A DNA stretch of 10,107 nt from Chloroflexota bacterium (GTDB lineage Bacteria > Chloroflexota > Anaerolineae > Anaerolineales > DRKV01), in the NCBI GenBank assembly GCA_011051635.1, contig DRKV01000327.1, positions 1 through 10,107 on the forward strand, in the 5' to 3' direction. Below are positions 1-7,056 of the stretch, in pieces. The notes beneath the pieces are model-generated. The model was not told the origin of the DNA. It saw only the letters and a program-made list of their open reading frames with translations, and ran no database searches. How positions within the stretch are numbered: position 1 is the stretch's first letter; each line of letters begins with the position of its first letter. The position numbers were made by a program, and so were the translations under genes.

Positions 1-174
1 GGCCAACTCGTCGATAGCGAGTTTGACCATGTCGTTGCCAATGGGAATCAGGTCGCGTTTCAGTTCGTCCAGTTCCTCGGCCCGTCGGCGCTGCTCGGCC
101 AGATGATTCTCGATGTGGTCGAGACGTTCCATGAGCAGGTCGAACTGTTGGGGGGTGATGGTGGCTTCGCTCAT
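1..174 (-). CDS. DUF1641-like protein, N-terminus only (cut by window edge)
   Basis: Only the first 58 codons are visible and the frame is open to base 1. The start ATG at 174-172 follows a GGAG-type ribosome site that overlaps the TAG stop of the upstream SQR-like gene. The intergenic distance is ten bases, so the two genes are almost certainly co-transcribed. The visible part is an acidic/basic amphipathic helix, probably coiled coil (residues about 8-40, rich in E, R, L and Q). It is followed by a segment reading DLIPIGNDMVKLAIDELA, which resembles the start of the DUF1641 domain. DUF1641 proteins are small and of unknown function. They commonly sit beside SQR-like flavoproteins or formate dehydrogenases, which fits this position. 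The assignment rests on this short segment plus context; the core of the domain lies outside the window. Confidence 0.6.
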   Translation of the reverse strand, partial: MSEATITPQQFDLLMERLDHIENHLAEQRRRAEELDELKRDLIPIGNDMVKLAIDELA

Positions 175-184
175 TGCAGGTCTC

Positions 185-1420
185 CTATGCCCACTTGCCG
201 GCCATGCTCATTTGGGATTCAAAAGGCATCTCGCCGCCTTTCAGCAGGATGTTCCAATACATCCAGCGGAACATCATCTTGCCCCAGTGGTTGGCGTGGG
301 ATTCTTGCAACAAGGAGAAGGGGCCAAAGCCGGGGAGGGGATACTTGCCGGGCAGGGGTTCCACGTCGTAGTTGAAGTCAATCAACACGCCCTTGTCGAA
401 GCCGGATTCGATGAAGCAGTTGGCGTGTCCATCGAACTTGGGTTGCAATTCCAACCCTTCGATGGAGCGCAGCATATTCTCGACGACCACATCCAGCATG
501 AAGTGGGCTACCGAACCGGCCTTGGATGCGGGCACGTTGCCGGCGTCGCCGATGATGAAGATGTTTTCCCAGTCACGGGTGCGGAGGGTGTGCTTGTCGG
601 TGGGCACGAAGTTGAGTTCGTCGCCCATGTTGGAGCGGGCGATGGCATCCGAACCCATGTTGGTGGGGATGGTGACCAGCAGGTCGTAGCCGATTTCACG
701 CTCATCGTAAGAGCGGATGACCTGCTTGCTGTTGTCCACCTCCATGATGTTGTAGTCCGCTTCCAGGTGGATGCCCTTGCGGTCGAGCATATCGCCCAGG
801 ATGGCGGAAGCGCGCGGTTTGGTGAACGCTCCCGGCAACGGCGTGGCGTACACGATTTCAACTTTGTCGCGGATGCCGCGCTCGGTGAAGAACCAGTCGG
901 CCAGGAAGAGAAATTCCAGCGGGGCGACCGGGCATTTGATGGGCATCTCGGCTACGTTGAGCACCATGCGCCCGCCCTTCCAGTATTTCAGGAAGTTCGC
1001 CAGTTTGACGCTGCCTTCCAGGGTGTAGAAGGGGAAGATGTTCTGATACCATCCGCCGCCGTCAAGCAGGCCCTCGGTTTCCTCAGGGTGGATGTGGCTG
1101 CCGGTGGCAATCACCAGATAGTCGTAGTTGATGACCTGGTTGTTCTTGCGGAGTACGACGCGGCTTTTCTCCGGCTCGATGACCTCAATATCGGAGAAGA
1201 TGACTTCCACGCTGGGAGGAAGAAAATTGCGTTTGGGCTTGATTACGTCCCGCTGGCTGTAAATCCCAAAGGGGATGAACAGGAAACCGGGCTGATAGTA
1301 GTGAGTCTCCTCGCGGTCCACGATGACGATACGCCATTCCTGTGAATCCAGGTGTTCGGACATCTTGTTGGCGACCATGGTTCCGCCGGTACCGGCTCCG
1401 AGGATGAGCAAAGTCTTCAT
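185..1420 (-). CDS. sqr: Sulfide:quinone oxidoreductase-like FAD flavoprotein
   Basis: A 411-residue protein of the SQR/flavocytochrome c sulfide dehydrogenase superfamily, expected to oxidise sulfide to polysulfide or zero-valent sulfur and reduce membrane quinone. The N-terminal dinucleotide fold is clear: GAGTGG at residues 8-13, then acidic D35 closing the second strand (IVIVDREE). IATGSH at 104-109 and GDAG at 291-294 are the second and third FAD-binding elements. It has exactly two cysteines, C163 in KCPVAPLEF and C335 in HANCFIESG, matching the two core redox cysteines of SQRs. The third cysteine of type I enzymes, near residue 128, is absent. The C-terminal part (370-411) is rich in aromatic and hydrophobic residues, suiting monotopic membrane attachment. 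The start has an AAAGGAG site seven bases upstream, inside the end of arsR1, and the ATG overlaps the arsR1 TGA (ATGA), implying translational coupling. A related non-sulfide flavoprotein dehydrogenase is the main alternative. Confidence 0.85.
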   Translation of the reverse strand: MKTLLILGAGTGGTMVANKMSEHLDSQEWRIVIVDREETHYYQPGFLFIPFGIYSQRDVIKPKRNFLPPSVEVIFSDIEVIEPEKSRVVLRKNNQVINYDYLVIATGSHIHPEETEGLLDGGGWYQNIFPFYTLEGSVKLANFLKYWKGGRMVLNVAEMPIKCPVAPLEFLFLADWFFTERGIRDKVEIVYATPLPGAFTKPRASAILGDMLDRKGIHLEADYNIMEVDNSKQVIRSYDEREIGYDLLVTIPTNMGSDAIARSNMGDELNFVPTDKHTLRTRDWENIFIIGDAGNVPASKAGSVAHFMLDVVVENMLRSIEGLELQPKFDGHANCFIESGFDKGVLIDFNYDVEPLPGKYPLPGFGPFSLLQESHANHWGKMMFRWMYWNILLKGGEMPFESQMSMAGKWA

Positions 1421-1785
1421 GCAAGTGCTCCTTTGTGATGAGAGTGTAATTGCTGCTTTTGGGTCAGACGGGCTCGTTCCTGCAAGAAGTCGTCCATGAC
1501 TGCACGCAGGAGGTCGAGAGCCTCAATAATGCGCTGGTCTTTCAGGGCGTAGTACACATACTGCCCCCGGCGTTCCGCTTTGACCATGCCGCGTTCGCGC
1601 AGGTTTTTGAGATGGCGGGATACAGTGGGCTGGGGGAGTGCAAGCGCCTCCACTATCTGGTTTACGGTGTAGGGTTGTTCTCTGAGTACGTAAAGGATTT
1701 CAATCCGGGTGGCATCGGCCAGACCGCCGCAAATGTGGGCATGGAGTTTGTGGATTTCGTCCCGGATGTACTGCTGGTTGGTCAT
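1417..1785 (-). CDS. ArsR/SmtB-family repressor (ArsR1), first gene of the sqr operon
   Basis: A 122-residue winged-helix repressor. The recognition helix region is PQPTVSRHLKNLRERGMV (about residues 51-68) and the wing is RRGQYVYYAL. It probably represses its own operon, including sqr, until an inducer binds. The ELCV(C/G)D metal box of classical metal-sensing ArsR proteins is missing from the alpha-3 region. So is the two-cysteine pair of the persulfide sensors SqrR and BigR. The only cysteine is C19, within an H15-x-H17-x-C19 cluster in the predicted first helix, and there is a histidine-rich tail (HSHH, 114-117). The inducer could therefore be a metal or a sulfur species bound or oxidised at the dimer interface (inference). 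It is about 67% identical by hand count (66 of 98 positions) to the second ArsR here. No convincing Shine-Dalgarno precedes the ATG, so a short-leader or leaderless transcript is possible. Confidence 0.9.
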   Translation of the reverse strand: MTNQQYIRDEIHKLHAHICGGLADATRIEILYVLREQPYTVNQIVEALALPQPTVSRHLKNLRERGMVKAERRGQYVYYALKDQRIIEALDLLRAVMDDFLQERARLTQKQQLHSHHKGALA

Positions 1786-1802
1786 GGAATGCGTTCGTGT
1801 GA

Positions 1803-1846
1803 GGATATGTGCTTATCCGAATACTTGCTCGTGAATAATATAACAA
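1803..1846 (-). promoter_or_regulatory. Candidate promoter/operator of arsR1-sqr, sharing blocks with the OTR1 promoter
   Basis: Read on the minus strand, this segment contains TTGTTA (1846-1841), TTCACG (1835-1830) and ATTCGGATAAGC (1822-1811). The same three blocks recur in the same order upstream of OTR1 (8653-8616), with a two-base difference in spacing. AT-rich TATATT/TATTAT at 1842-1835 could serve as a -10 box. Alternatively TTGTTA could be a -35 box with TATTCG 17 bases downstream; neither is a strong consensus match. A dyad GGATA-N6-TATCC lies at 1803-1818 on the plus strand. The element ends about 18 bases before the arsR1 ATG, which suits a repressor operator. Operator identity is inferred. 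Confidence 0.5.
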
Positions 1847-1887
1847 TTGATGAGGGAACGGCATAGTGTGGAATGGGGCATTTTGGA

Positions 1888-1903
1888 GTGATAAATGTAA
1901 CAC
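1888..1903. promoter_or_regulatory. Imperfect dyad upstream of arsR1
   Basis: GTGATAAATGTAACAC is an imperfect palindrome (GTG at one end, CAC at the other; 12 of 16 positions match its reverse complement). It lies about 50 bases upstream of the AT-rich candidate -10 region. Its core GATAAATGTAACA resembles GATAAAATGTGACA at 8687-8700 upstream of OTR1, also roughly 45-50 bases above the corresponding candidate -10. It may be a second transcription-factor site common to both promoters. Confidence 0.3.
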
Positions 1904-1968
1904 GATTATTTCCATGCATTATATCCTATTTGTAAAGCGGATATTGGGGGACTGGTATAGACGCGGCA

Positions 1969-2001
1969 AGCCCTCCCATGTGTGCCGGACACGGGAGGGC
2001 T
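1969..2001 (-). terminator. Hairpin downstream of arsR2, possible terminator of the OTR1 operon
   Basis: Arms 1969-1981 and 1989-2001 pair over 13 positions with one mismatch (1978/1992) around a seven-base loop. The outer nine pairs (AGCCCTCCC with GGGAGGGCT) are G/C rich. The hairpin starts 22 bases after the arsR2 stop codon, as expected for a terminator, but no U-tract follows on the minus strand. It may instead stabilise the 3' end of the transcript or act with another termination factor. Confidence 0.5.
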
Positions 2002-2022
2002 GAATACAAGGAAAAGGCGGTT

Positions 2023-2373
2023 TCAGGATTTTACTTCGTTGGGATTCCCAATCAAGTTGACGCGTTCTTGTAGATAATCATGCATCACGGCGCGCAGGAT
2101 ATCCAGGGCTTCGATAACGCGAGGGTCTTTGAGCGTGTAGCGCACATACTGCCCTTCTCTGCTTGCCTCCACCAACCCCCGGTCGCGCAGGTGGCGCAGG
2201 TGACGGGAAACCGTCGGCTGAGGCGCTCCCAAAGCCTCCACGAGTTCGTTGACGGTGCGGCTCTGTTGTGCCAGAGTGTAGAGGATGACGATACGGATGG
2301 GGTCGGCCAACCCGCTGCAAATGTGAGCGTGCAACTGGTTGATTTCTTCCCGAAGAACAGGGTTGGGCATCAT
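2023..2373 (-). CDS. ArsR/SmtB-family repressor (ArsR2), last gene of the OTR1 operon
   Basis: A 116-residue winged-helix repressor that is a close paralogue of ArsR1 (about 67% identical by hand count across the shared core). It retains the same signature HAHICSGLAD with a single cysteine C19 and histidines H15 and H17, a recognition helix PQPTVSRHLRHLRDRG and a wing REGQYVRYTL. It lacks ArsR1's histidine-rich tail and ends in NPNEVKS. The frame stays open far upstream inside the YeeE-rhodanese gene, but homology begins only at tandem ATGs (2373 and 2370). The first is chosen because it aligns C19 exactly with ArsR1. The ribosome site is weak (GAG about seven bases before the first ATG). It lies 25 bases after the upstream gene's stop and is probably translated from the same long message, providing feedback control of the cytochrome operon and perhaps cross-control of sqr. 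Confidence 0.9.
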   Translation of the reverse strand: MMPNPVLREEINQLHAHICSGLADPIRIVILYTLAQQSRTVNELVEALGAPQPTVSRHLRHLRDRGLVEASREGQYVRYTLKDPRVIEALDILRAVMHDYLQERVNLIGNPNEVKS

Positions 2374-2398
2374 GTGGCTACTCGCTTTTGGGGGAGGG

Positions 2399-3637
2399 CT
2401 ATCCACAGCCGCCGGCGGTGGGGCCGCGTTTCTTTTCCAGTTTGATTTTAGGCTCGAATTCCAGTTCCCACTCGTGGATGAAGGGGTCGGCAGCCTCGCA
2501 GTTATCGCCCAGGGCGATGGAGAAGTTATACCGTAATTCGTCGTCTCCGACCGGGCCATCCTTGGGGGTGATGTTGGGGTCGTCCACCGCAAAAATGGAG
2601 AGCCATTCGTTGATGCCGCCTTCCAGGATGTACACGTTGGGTACTTCTTCGGCTACGAGTATTTTCCAGGCCTCGGTAGCGGCGGCCTCGTCGTTGCTCA
2701 TCAGGACGATAACGGTTTCGCCAATCTTGGGGTCAATGAGCAGTTCCTCGGCGATTGCCAGCATGTTGTCCCCGTCCACACGGCGTGCCCCGTGAATGTG
2801 GAACAGATTGTAGTCGCGTTCGGAGCGCACATCCAGCATGATAACGCGCAACTGGTCATCAGCAATGGAGGTCAACAATTCGGCGGGAGAAATCTGTACA
2901 GCGCGTTCCTTCAGCAAGGCTTCTTTTTCCGCTGCAATGCGGTTCCACTTATCGATGTTGGTGGGCTGTCCGATGGTAAGCACTACGAGGCCCAAGGCCA
3001 GCGTTCCAAACCAGGCCGCGTAGCGGGGCTTGGAACCTGTTGAGGGGGCTTTGCCGCCGTATCGCTGTTCCAGTTTCTCGGCCACCCAGAAAAGGCCCAA
3101 CGCCATGACGAGCACCAGCAGCACGGCCTGGCCTGTAGAGATGTGAAAGACATCCATCAGGGTGAGGCGGCCATAGTAACTGCCGTTGAAGAAAGCATCG
3201 TAGAATTTTTCCGTCTCGCTGAACAGGAAAACCCCGAAGAGGCCTCCGGCTACGAAGGCGATACCGTCCAGTTTGAAGGTGGCCGCGGAGACGAGTGATG
3301 TTCCGGGGCAGAAACCGCCCAGGATGAAGCCCACGCCCATAATCAGGCCGCCGACGATTCCGGGCCACAGATAGGTGGGGGGAACCCAAATCAGGTTGTA
3401 ATCCAGCAATCCGAGGCCGGTCGCCAGAAAAATCAGCACCATCGCGGTGATGATGGCGGTGAACATGACCTTGATGACGCGGGAATCCCGAAAATAGAAT
3501 TGCCCGGCCAGCAGGGTGGATTTGTTGAAGCCGGAAATTTCCAGCGTGTAGCCAAAAGCAAAACCGATAAGTAGGAAAACCAGATACATCACGGGTTTTC
3601 CGAACTGTGTGGCGAGGTCAAGGGGGAAAGGAGTCAT
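2399..3637 (-). CDS. YeeE/YedE sulfur transporter fused to a cysteine-less rhodanese-like domain
   Basis: A 412-residue two-part protein. Residues about 15-225 form a YeeE/YedE membrane domain with roughly six hydrophobic helices (near 15-33, 54-76, 89-112, 125-140, 168-186, 207-223) and the signature GGFCPGTS at 107-114, including C110. YeeE proteins of the TsuA type move thiosulfate using conserved cysteines. Residues about 246-350 form a rhodanese-like domain (LDVRSERDYNLFHIHGA at 268-284; GGINEW at 340-345). Its active-site loop reads VLMSNDEAA (311-319), with no cysteine where a sulfurtransferase has one. The remaining cysteines are C380 and C411 in a C-terminal tail ending GPTAGGCG. The domain is therefore probably a binding or scaffold module, or uses the tail cysteine as sulfur acceptor (inference). 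A GGAGGG site lies seven bases before the ATG, 18 bases after the preceding yeeE gene. Confidence 0.88.
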   Translation of the reverse strand: MTPFPLDLATQFGKPVMYLVFLLIGFAFGYTLEISGFNKSTLLAGQFYFRDSRVIKVMFTAIITAMVLIFLATGLGLLDYNLIWVPPTYLWPGIVGGLIMGVGFILGGFCPGTSLVSAATFKLDGIAFVAGGLFGVFLFSETEKFYDAFFNGSYYGRLTLMDVFHISTGQAVLLVLVMALGLFWVAEKLEQRYGGKAPSTGSKPRYAAWFGTLALGLVVLTIGQPTNIDKWNRIAAEKEALLKERAVQISPAELLTSIADDQLRVIMLDVRSERDYNLFHIHGARRVDGDNMLAIAEELLIDPKIGETVIVLMSNDEAAATEAWKILVAEEVPNVYILEGGINEWLSIFAVDDPNITPKDGPVGDDELRYNFSIALGDNCEAADPFIHEWELEFEPKIKLEKKRGPTAGGCG

Positions 3638-3655
3638 CGGTATACCCTCCGTGGG

Positions 3656-4222
3656 CTAGAGCCACAGTTTGCGGACGAAGTAAGCCAGCGCATACGCCGA
3701 GCCGAAGATGGCAAAGGCAATGGCCCAACTTCCAGCGGACAGGACTGCCCCGCCGGAGAGCGCCTGCCCGGAGGTGCAGCCGCGCGCCATGCGGGCGCCA
3801 AAAGTGAAGATGATACCGCCGATGAAGGCCATCACCAGGCGGGTGGTATTGGAGATGTTTGGCCCTTTGACGAGTTCTACTTTGGCGCGTCCGTGCAACA
3901 GACCGGAGACGAAGCCCCCCAACAGCACACCGGTAGTAACCATCACAATCCAGTTGTCCAGGGGGTTGAGTTCTCCGCCGGCGATGTGAATTAGGTAGGG
4001 AACCTGGTCAATGTGACCGGGGGCCACGAGGTCCTCGATGAAGGCCACATAACGGCTGTACCCTCCGGATGCGCCCAGACCGCTGCCGGTGATGAAGAGG
4101 GATGCAAACAGTACCAGCCCAAGCAAGATGCCGCCCAGGTAGGGGTCAGCGTATTCCTTTTCCGGACGATTGAACAGTTTTTTGAGAAAAGAAGTTTTCT
4201 CAGTTTGGGATGCGGTGGTCAT
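3656..4222 (-). CDS. YeeE/YedE-family sulfur transport protein (first of a split pair)
   Basis: A 188-residue membrane protein with about four hydrophobic helices (near 28-46, 90-108, 128-147, 160-184). The YeeE/YedE signature GARMARGCTSGQALSGG spans 142-158 and contains the only cysteine, C149. It is roughly half the length of a full YeeE transporter. Together with the next gene, which supplies the other cysteine motif (GGFCPGTS), it would rebuild the pseudo-symmetrical transporter with one cysteine from each half, as in split PmpA/PmpB-type pairs. The substrate is probably thiosulfate or another small sulfur compound, by family analogy. The first 25 residues are polar and cytoplasmic. A GGAGG site lies five bases before the ATG. 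It is 57 bases downstream of the cytochrome fusion gene, separated by a strong hairpin, and only 18 bases upstream of its partner. Confidence 0.88.
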   Translation of the reverse strand: MTTASQTEKTSFLKKLFNRPEKEYADPYLGGILLGLVLFASLFITGSGLGASGGYSRYVAFIEDLVAPGHIDQVPYLIHIAGGELNPLDNWIVMVTTGVLLGGFVSGLLHGRAKVELVKGPNISNTTRLVMAFIGGIIFTFGARMARGCTSGQALSGGAVLSAGSWAIAFAIFGSAYALAYFVRKLWL

Positions 4223-4242
4223 TTTTGCCTCCGTAGGGGAGA

Positions 4243-4268
4243 GGCGGCGCGTGGAGAAACGCGCCGCC
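4243..4268 (-). other. Intercistronic hairpin between the cytochrome fusion gene and yeeE
   Basis: A perfect ten-base inverted repeat, GGCGGCGCGT (4243-4252) and ACGCGCCGCC (4259-4268), with a six-base loop. On the transcribed minus strand it begins 11 bases after the stop codon of the cytochrome fusion gene and ends 11 bases before the GGAGG site of the yeeE gene. No U-run follows, so it is unlikely to be a simple terminator. Partial attenuation, or protection of a processed transcript end so that cytochrome and transporter levels differ, would fit the position. Confidence 0.6.
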
Positions 4269-4279
4269 GCGGGAATTTA

Positions 4280-7015
4280 CTACGCTTCTGCGTGCGAATT
4301 GCCGTTGATTTCCGTGACTTCGAGGTCTTCCCAGCCGGTAATCATGCCCTCGATGCTGGAGAGGACGGTGGGGCCGGTGGTGGTCAGGTAAACGTGGGCG
4401 ACGATGAAAGAGCCAAGCAGCCAGGCAATCAGGGAGTGGACGGGGGCCAGGAGGGGCAGCCCGCCCAGGGCGTTAGCCACCTCAGGCCACTTCTGCGCGC
4501 CCCATACCATTGCTCCGGTGATGACCTGCAAAGGCAGCAGGACGTTGAGCAGCCCGAAGTAGGTGATTTGTTGCAGGGGGTTGAACTTGCGTTTCGGGGT
4601 CTTCTCGAAAGGATGCGGGTCGCCGCGGAAGATGCCGCGCAGGTAGTATTTCGCCTGGAGAATGGCCTGGTCAATGAAGCCGCGGGGGCGGGGGATGTAT
4701 TGGGTGATTTCGCCAATAGCCAAGTGGTAGAAGAGGGAGAGGGCGGCGTTGACAATCATCACAGCGGCCAGGATGTTGTGCGCCTTGACGGTGGTGCTGT
4801 AGTTGAACATCGGGAAGGCGGCAGGCCGGTGGATTATCAAGCCGGTGAAGAGCAGGAAGACGATGACCAACACCTGGAGCCAGTGCCACAAACGTTCGTA
4901 AGCGGTGTACATGTACACCCGTTTGGTGGCGTGTTGCTGCTTGTCCCGTTTCTGAACGCTCAGGTAGCGCAGGGTGGCGTGGACGGTCACACCAATCAGC
5001 GTGCCGATAAAGGCCAGCATCCCGAACCAATCCACCATGTTGACCTTGCTGCTGCCGAAGATGTACACGCCTTCTTCCAGCGGGTCGGGCTTGAAGTACA
5101 TGGCGCCGTTTTCATCGGTGTAGAAGTGGCCTTTGTACTGGACGTTGCTCTCGGTGAATTCGGCAGTAGCCCCAATCGGGGTGTAGGGGGCGACTTCCAG
5201 GGGCTGCGTAACCCGCGAATCCGCGATGTGGCAGGTGGTGCAGTCTTTGGTAGCCCACTCCCCGCGGGCAACGTCGTGGTTGATGCTGTAAGGCTGCAAC
5301 TGCCCTTCGATGCGCGGGTTGTTCAGCCCCAGGGCGCTCAGGCGGGAGGCAATCAGGTCGCGTTTTTCTTCCGTGTTGATGATTAACTCGTCGTGGTCAA
5401 GATTCCCATCTCCGTCGGCATCGAAAGCGGCCAGGATGTCCGCCGCGTAGCCGTCTCCGTCGAGCCAGACAGATTTCAGGTCAATTTCGCGCACGGGGCG
5501 CTTGTTGCCGTTGGCATCGTCGTACACCCAGTACCAGGTAGTGATGATGTTGTAGGGAGCGATGGGCGTTTCGCCGTCCACGTTCTGGCGTTTGAGCAGG
5601 ATGGGGGTGTAGCCGGTGACCAGTTGGGTAACGGTATCGCCTGTCTCGCTGTTGCCCTCGATGCCGCGATAGTGGATGTGCGGTTTGCCGTCGGCGGTCA
5701 ATACGGTCCAGTCGTATTGTTCGATGGCCGGAGCGTACATCTGGGGAATGTGGCAGGACTCGCACGAGAGGACGGCCATGTGGCGGTCGGTGTAGGGCAG
5801 CCAATCCGCGTGCCCCGGCTCCGCAGCGTGGCAGGATTCGCAGCGGCGCATGGAGCCTTTCAGTTCGGTCGCGATGTTGTACTGGGCGCTCTGGCCGCGG
5901 GCGAAGTTGTGGTTGGGGCGTTGGAGATAATCGCCAATGTCCAGACGACGGGGGTCAAAAGTGAGATGTTCCGGCGCGTCTTCTCGCAGGGCGTAGGCAG
6001 GGTTGTTGAGCGAGAAGTGACAGTCGGTGCATTGCAGTTGCCGCTCGGCATGTACATCCCAGGAGCGCGAGAGAGCGTCCTTGTCGCTGATGTTCATGCC
6101 CGATTCGGAGATTTTCTGCGGAGAGATGACCTGCCCGGTGGTAGCGGTTTGCGGGTTGTTGATGCTGAAATCGTGGAGCACCAGCACGTCCTTGCTCATA
6201 TCCACCACGCCGTGGCACAGGCCGCAGTTTTCGTTGGTTGGTCCCTGGATGGGAATCTGAACGAGCATACCGTTTTCGTCGAAGGCCTGCGGATTCCACT
6301 GCAACCGACCGTCTACTTCCTCCACGATGCCGGTGCCCAGCAAGGTGGCGGTGTTGGCCCAGGCGAAGTTCTGCTCTTGCATGGCGGCCAGGCGGGCTGT
6401 GTTGTTGGGCGTTGCAGTGTGGCACAGGAAGCAATTCATCTCAATCACGCCGGATTCCTTCCAGTCCCAGCCCTGGACGGTGCCGTCGGCGGCCAGGAAG
6501 GCTGTGTCGGGGTTGGAAGGGTCGGGGGGCAAGTCGGGCAGCGGGTTCCCGTCGCGCCCCGTCGTAGCGGGACCTCCGCCGACATGGCGCAGCCCGTAGG
6601 TGAGTATCCATTCGGGGGTGCCCAGGTCGAGCAACTGGTCCTGGGGCTGGCTGAGATAGCGGTAAACCAGCGAATTCCACTGTCCAAAGGCTCCGGGGCT
6701 GGCGTTCAGGCCGGGGCCTGGTTTGTAATCCGAAAGGCCGAGGTCGGCATGGAAACTGTGGGATACGATGTACTCCGTATCATGGCACTGCCCACAGGTC
6801 TGCATGGTGGAAATCGGAGCGCCGCTCTCCAGCACGTTCTGCCCTTCGGCATCCAAAATAGCGAAGGAAGGATGGATGTGGGCAGCCTCCGCCTCGGGGA
6901 GATTGGGCTGCCGGGTGGCGAAGGTCTGTTGGACGCCGTACACGAGGCCAAGAGCCAGCACCAGGATGAGCACTCCCCAGAACTGTTTTGTCTTGAATGG
7001 CGGTAATTTTGTCAT
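4280..7015 (-). CDS. Seven-heme cytochrome c fused to membrane cytochrome b (CbcL-like architecture)
   Basis: A 911-residue fusion. After a membrane anchor (residues 12-30), the exported part carries seven CxxCH heme sites at C74, C195, C264, C329, C392, C418 and C592. From about 658 the protein is a membrane cytochrome b of the HydC/FdnI type, with helices and candidate b-heme histidines H711 (RLWHWLQV), H746, H764, H860 and H874. The architecture (exported multiheme c module, then diheme b) resembles Geobacter CbcL and CbcA quinone-linked proteins. It would connect the quinone pool to exported cytochromes, most likely the octaheme protein encoded just upstream. A canonical EF-hand calcium loop, DADGDGNLDHDE (532-543), sits in the 170-residue gap between hemes six and seven. 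The chosen ATG has GGGAG nine bases upstream. An in-frame ATG six bases earlier (7021) is only three bases from that site. The gene ends in tandem stops TAG TAA. Confidence 0.88.
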   Translation of the reverse strand: MTKLPPFKTKQFWGVLILVLALGLVYGVQQTFATRQPNLPEAEAAHIHPSFAILDAEGQNVLESGAPISTMQTCGQCHDTEYIVSHSFHADLGLSDYKPGPGLNASPGAFGQWNSLVYRYLSQPQDQLLDLGTPEWILTYGLRHVGGGPATTGRDGNPLPDLPPDPSNPDTAFLAADGTVQGWDWKESGVIEMNCFLCHTATPNNTARLAAMQEQNFAWANTATLLGTGIVEEVDGRLQWNPQAFDENGMLVQIPIQGPTNENCGLCHGVVDMSKDVLVLHDFSINNPQTATTGQVISPQKISESGMNISDKDALSRSWDVHAERQLQCTDCHFSLNNPAYALREDAPEHLTFDPRRLDIGDYLQRPNHNFARGQSAQYNIATELKGSMRRCESCHAAEPGHADWLPYTDRHMAVLSCESCHIPQMYAPAIEQYDWTVLTADGKPHIHYRGIEGNSETGDTVTQLVTGYTPILLKRQNVDGETPIAPYNIITTWYWVYDDANGNKRPVREIDLKSVWLDGDGYAADILAAFDADGDGNLDHDELIINTEEKRDLIASRLSALGLNNPRIEGQLQPYSINHDVARGEWATKDCTTCHIADSRVTQPLEVAPYTPIGATAEFTESNVQYKGHFYTDENGAMYFKPDPLEEGVYIFGSSKVNMVDWFGMLAFIGTLIGVTVHATLRYLSVQKRDKQQHATKRVYMYTAYERLWHWLQVLVIVFLLFTGLIIHRPAAFPMFNYSTTVKAHNILAAVMIVNAALSLFYHLAIGEITQYIPRPRGFIDQAILQAKYYLRGIFRGDPHPFEKTPKRKFNPLQQITYFGLLNVLLPLQVITGAMVWGAQKWPEVANALGGLPLLAPVHSLIAWLLGSFIVAHVYLTTTGPTVLSSIEGMITGWEDLEVTEINGNSHAEA

Positions 7016-7056
7016 GTGCATTATCTCCCAACGGTGGTATCGGTGGTGTGCCGAAT

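Noticed and set aside
113..1345. A 410-codon plus-strand open frame opposite sqr
   Set aside because: Its product shows no recognisable domain, while the opposite strand encodes a full flavoprotein with FAD motifs and correct ribosome sites. It is a codon-bias shadow.
1450..1866. A 138-codon plus-strand frame opposite arsR1
   Set aside because: It is antisense to a clear winged-helix gene and runs into the promoter region; no domain is recognisable.
2374..2592. N-terminal extension of ArsR2 up to an upstream ATG
   Set aside because: The extra 73 codons lie inside the YeeE-rhodanese gene in another frame and have no homology. ArsR similarity begins exactly at the tandem ATGs at 2373/2370.
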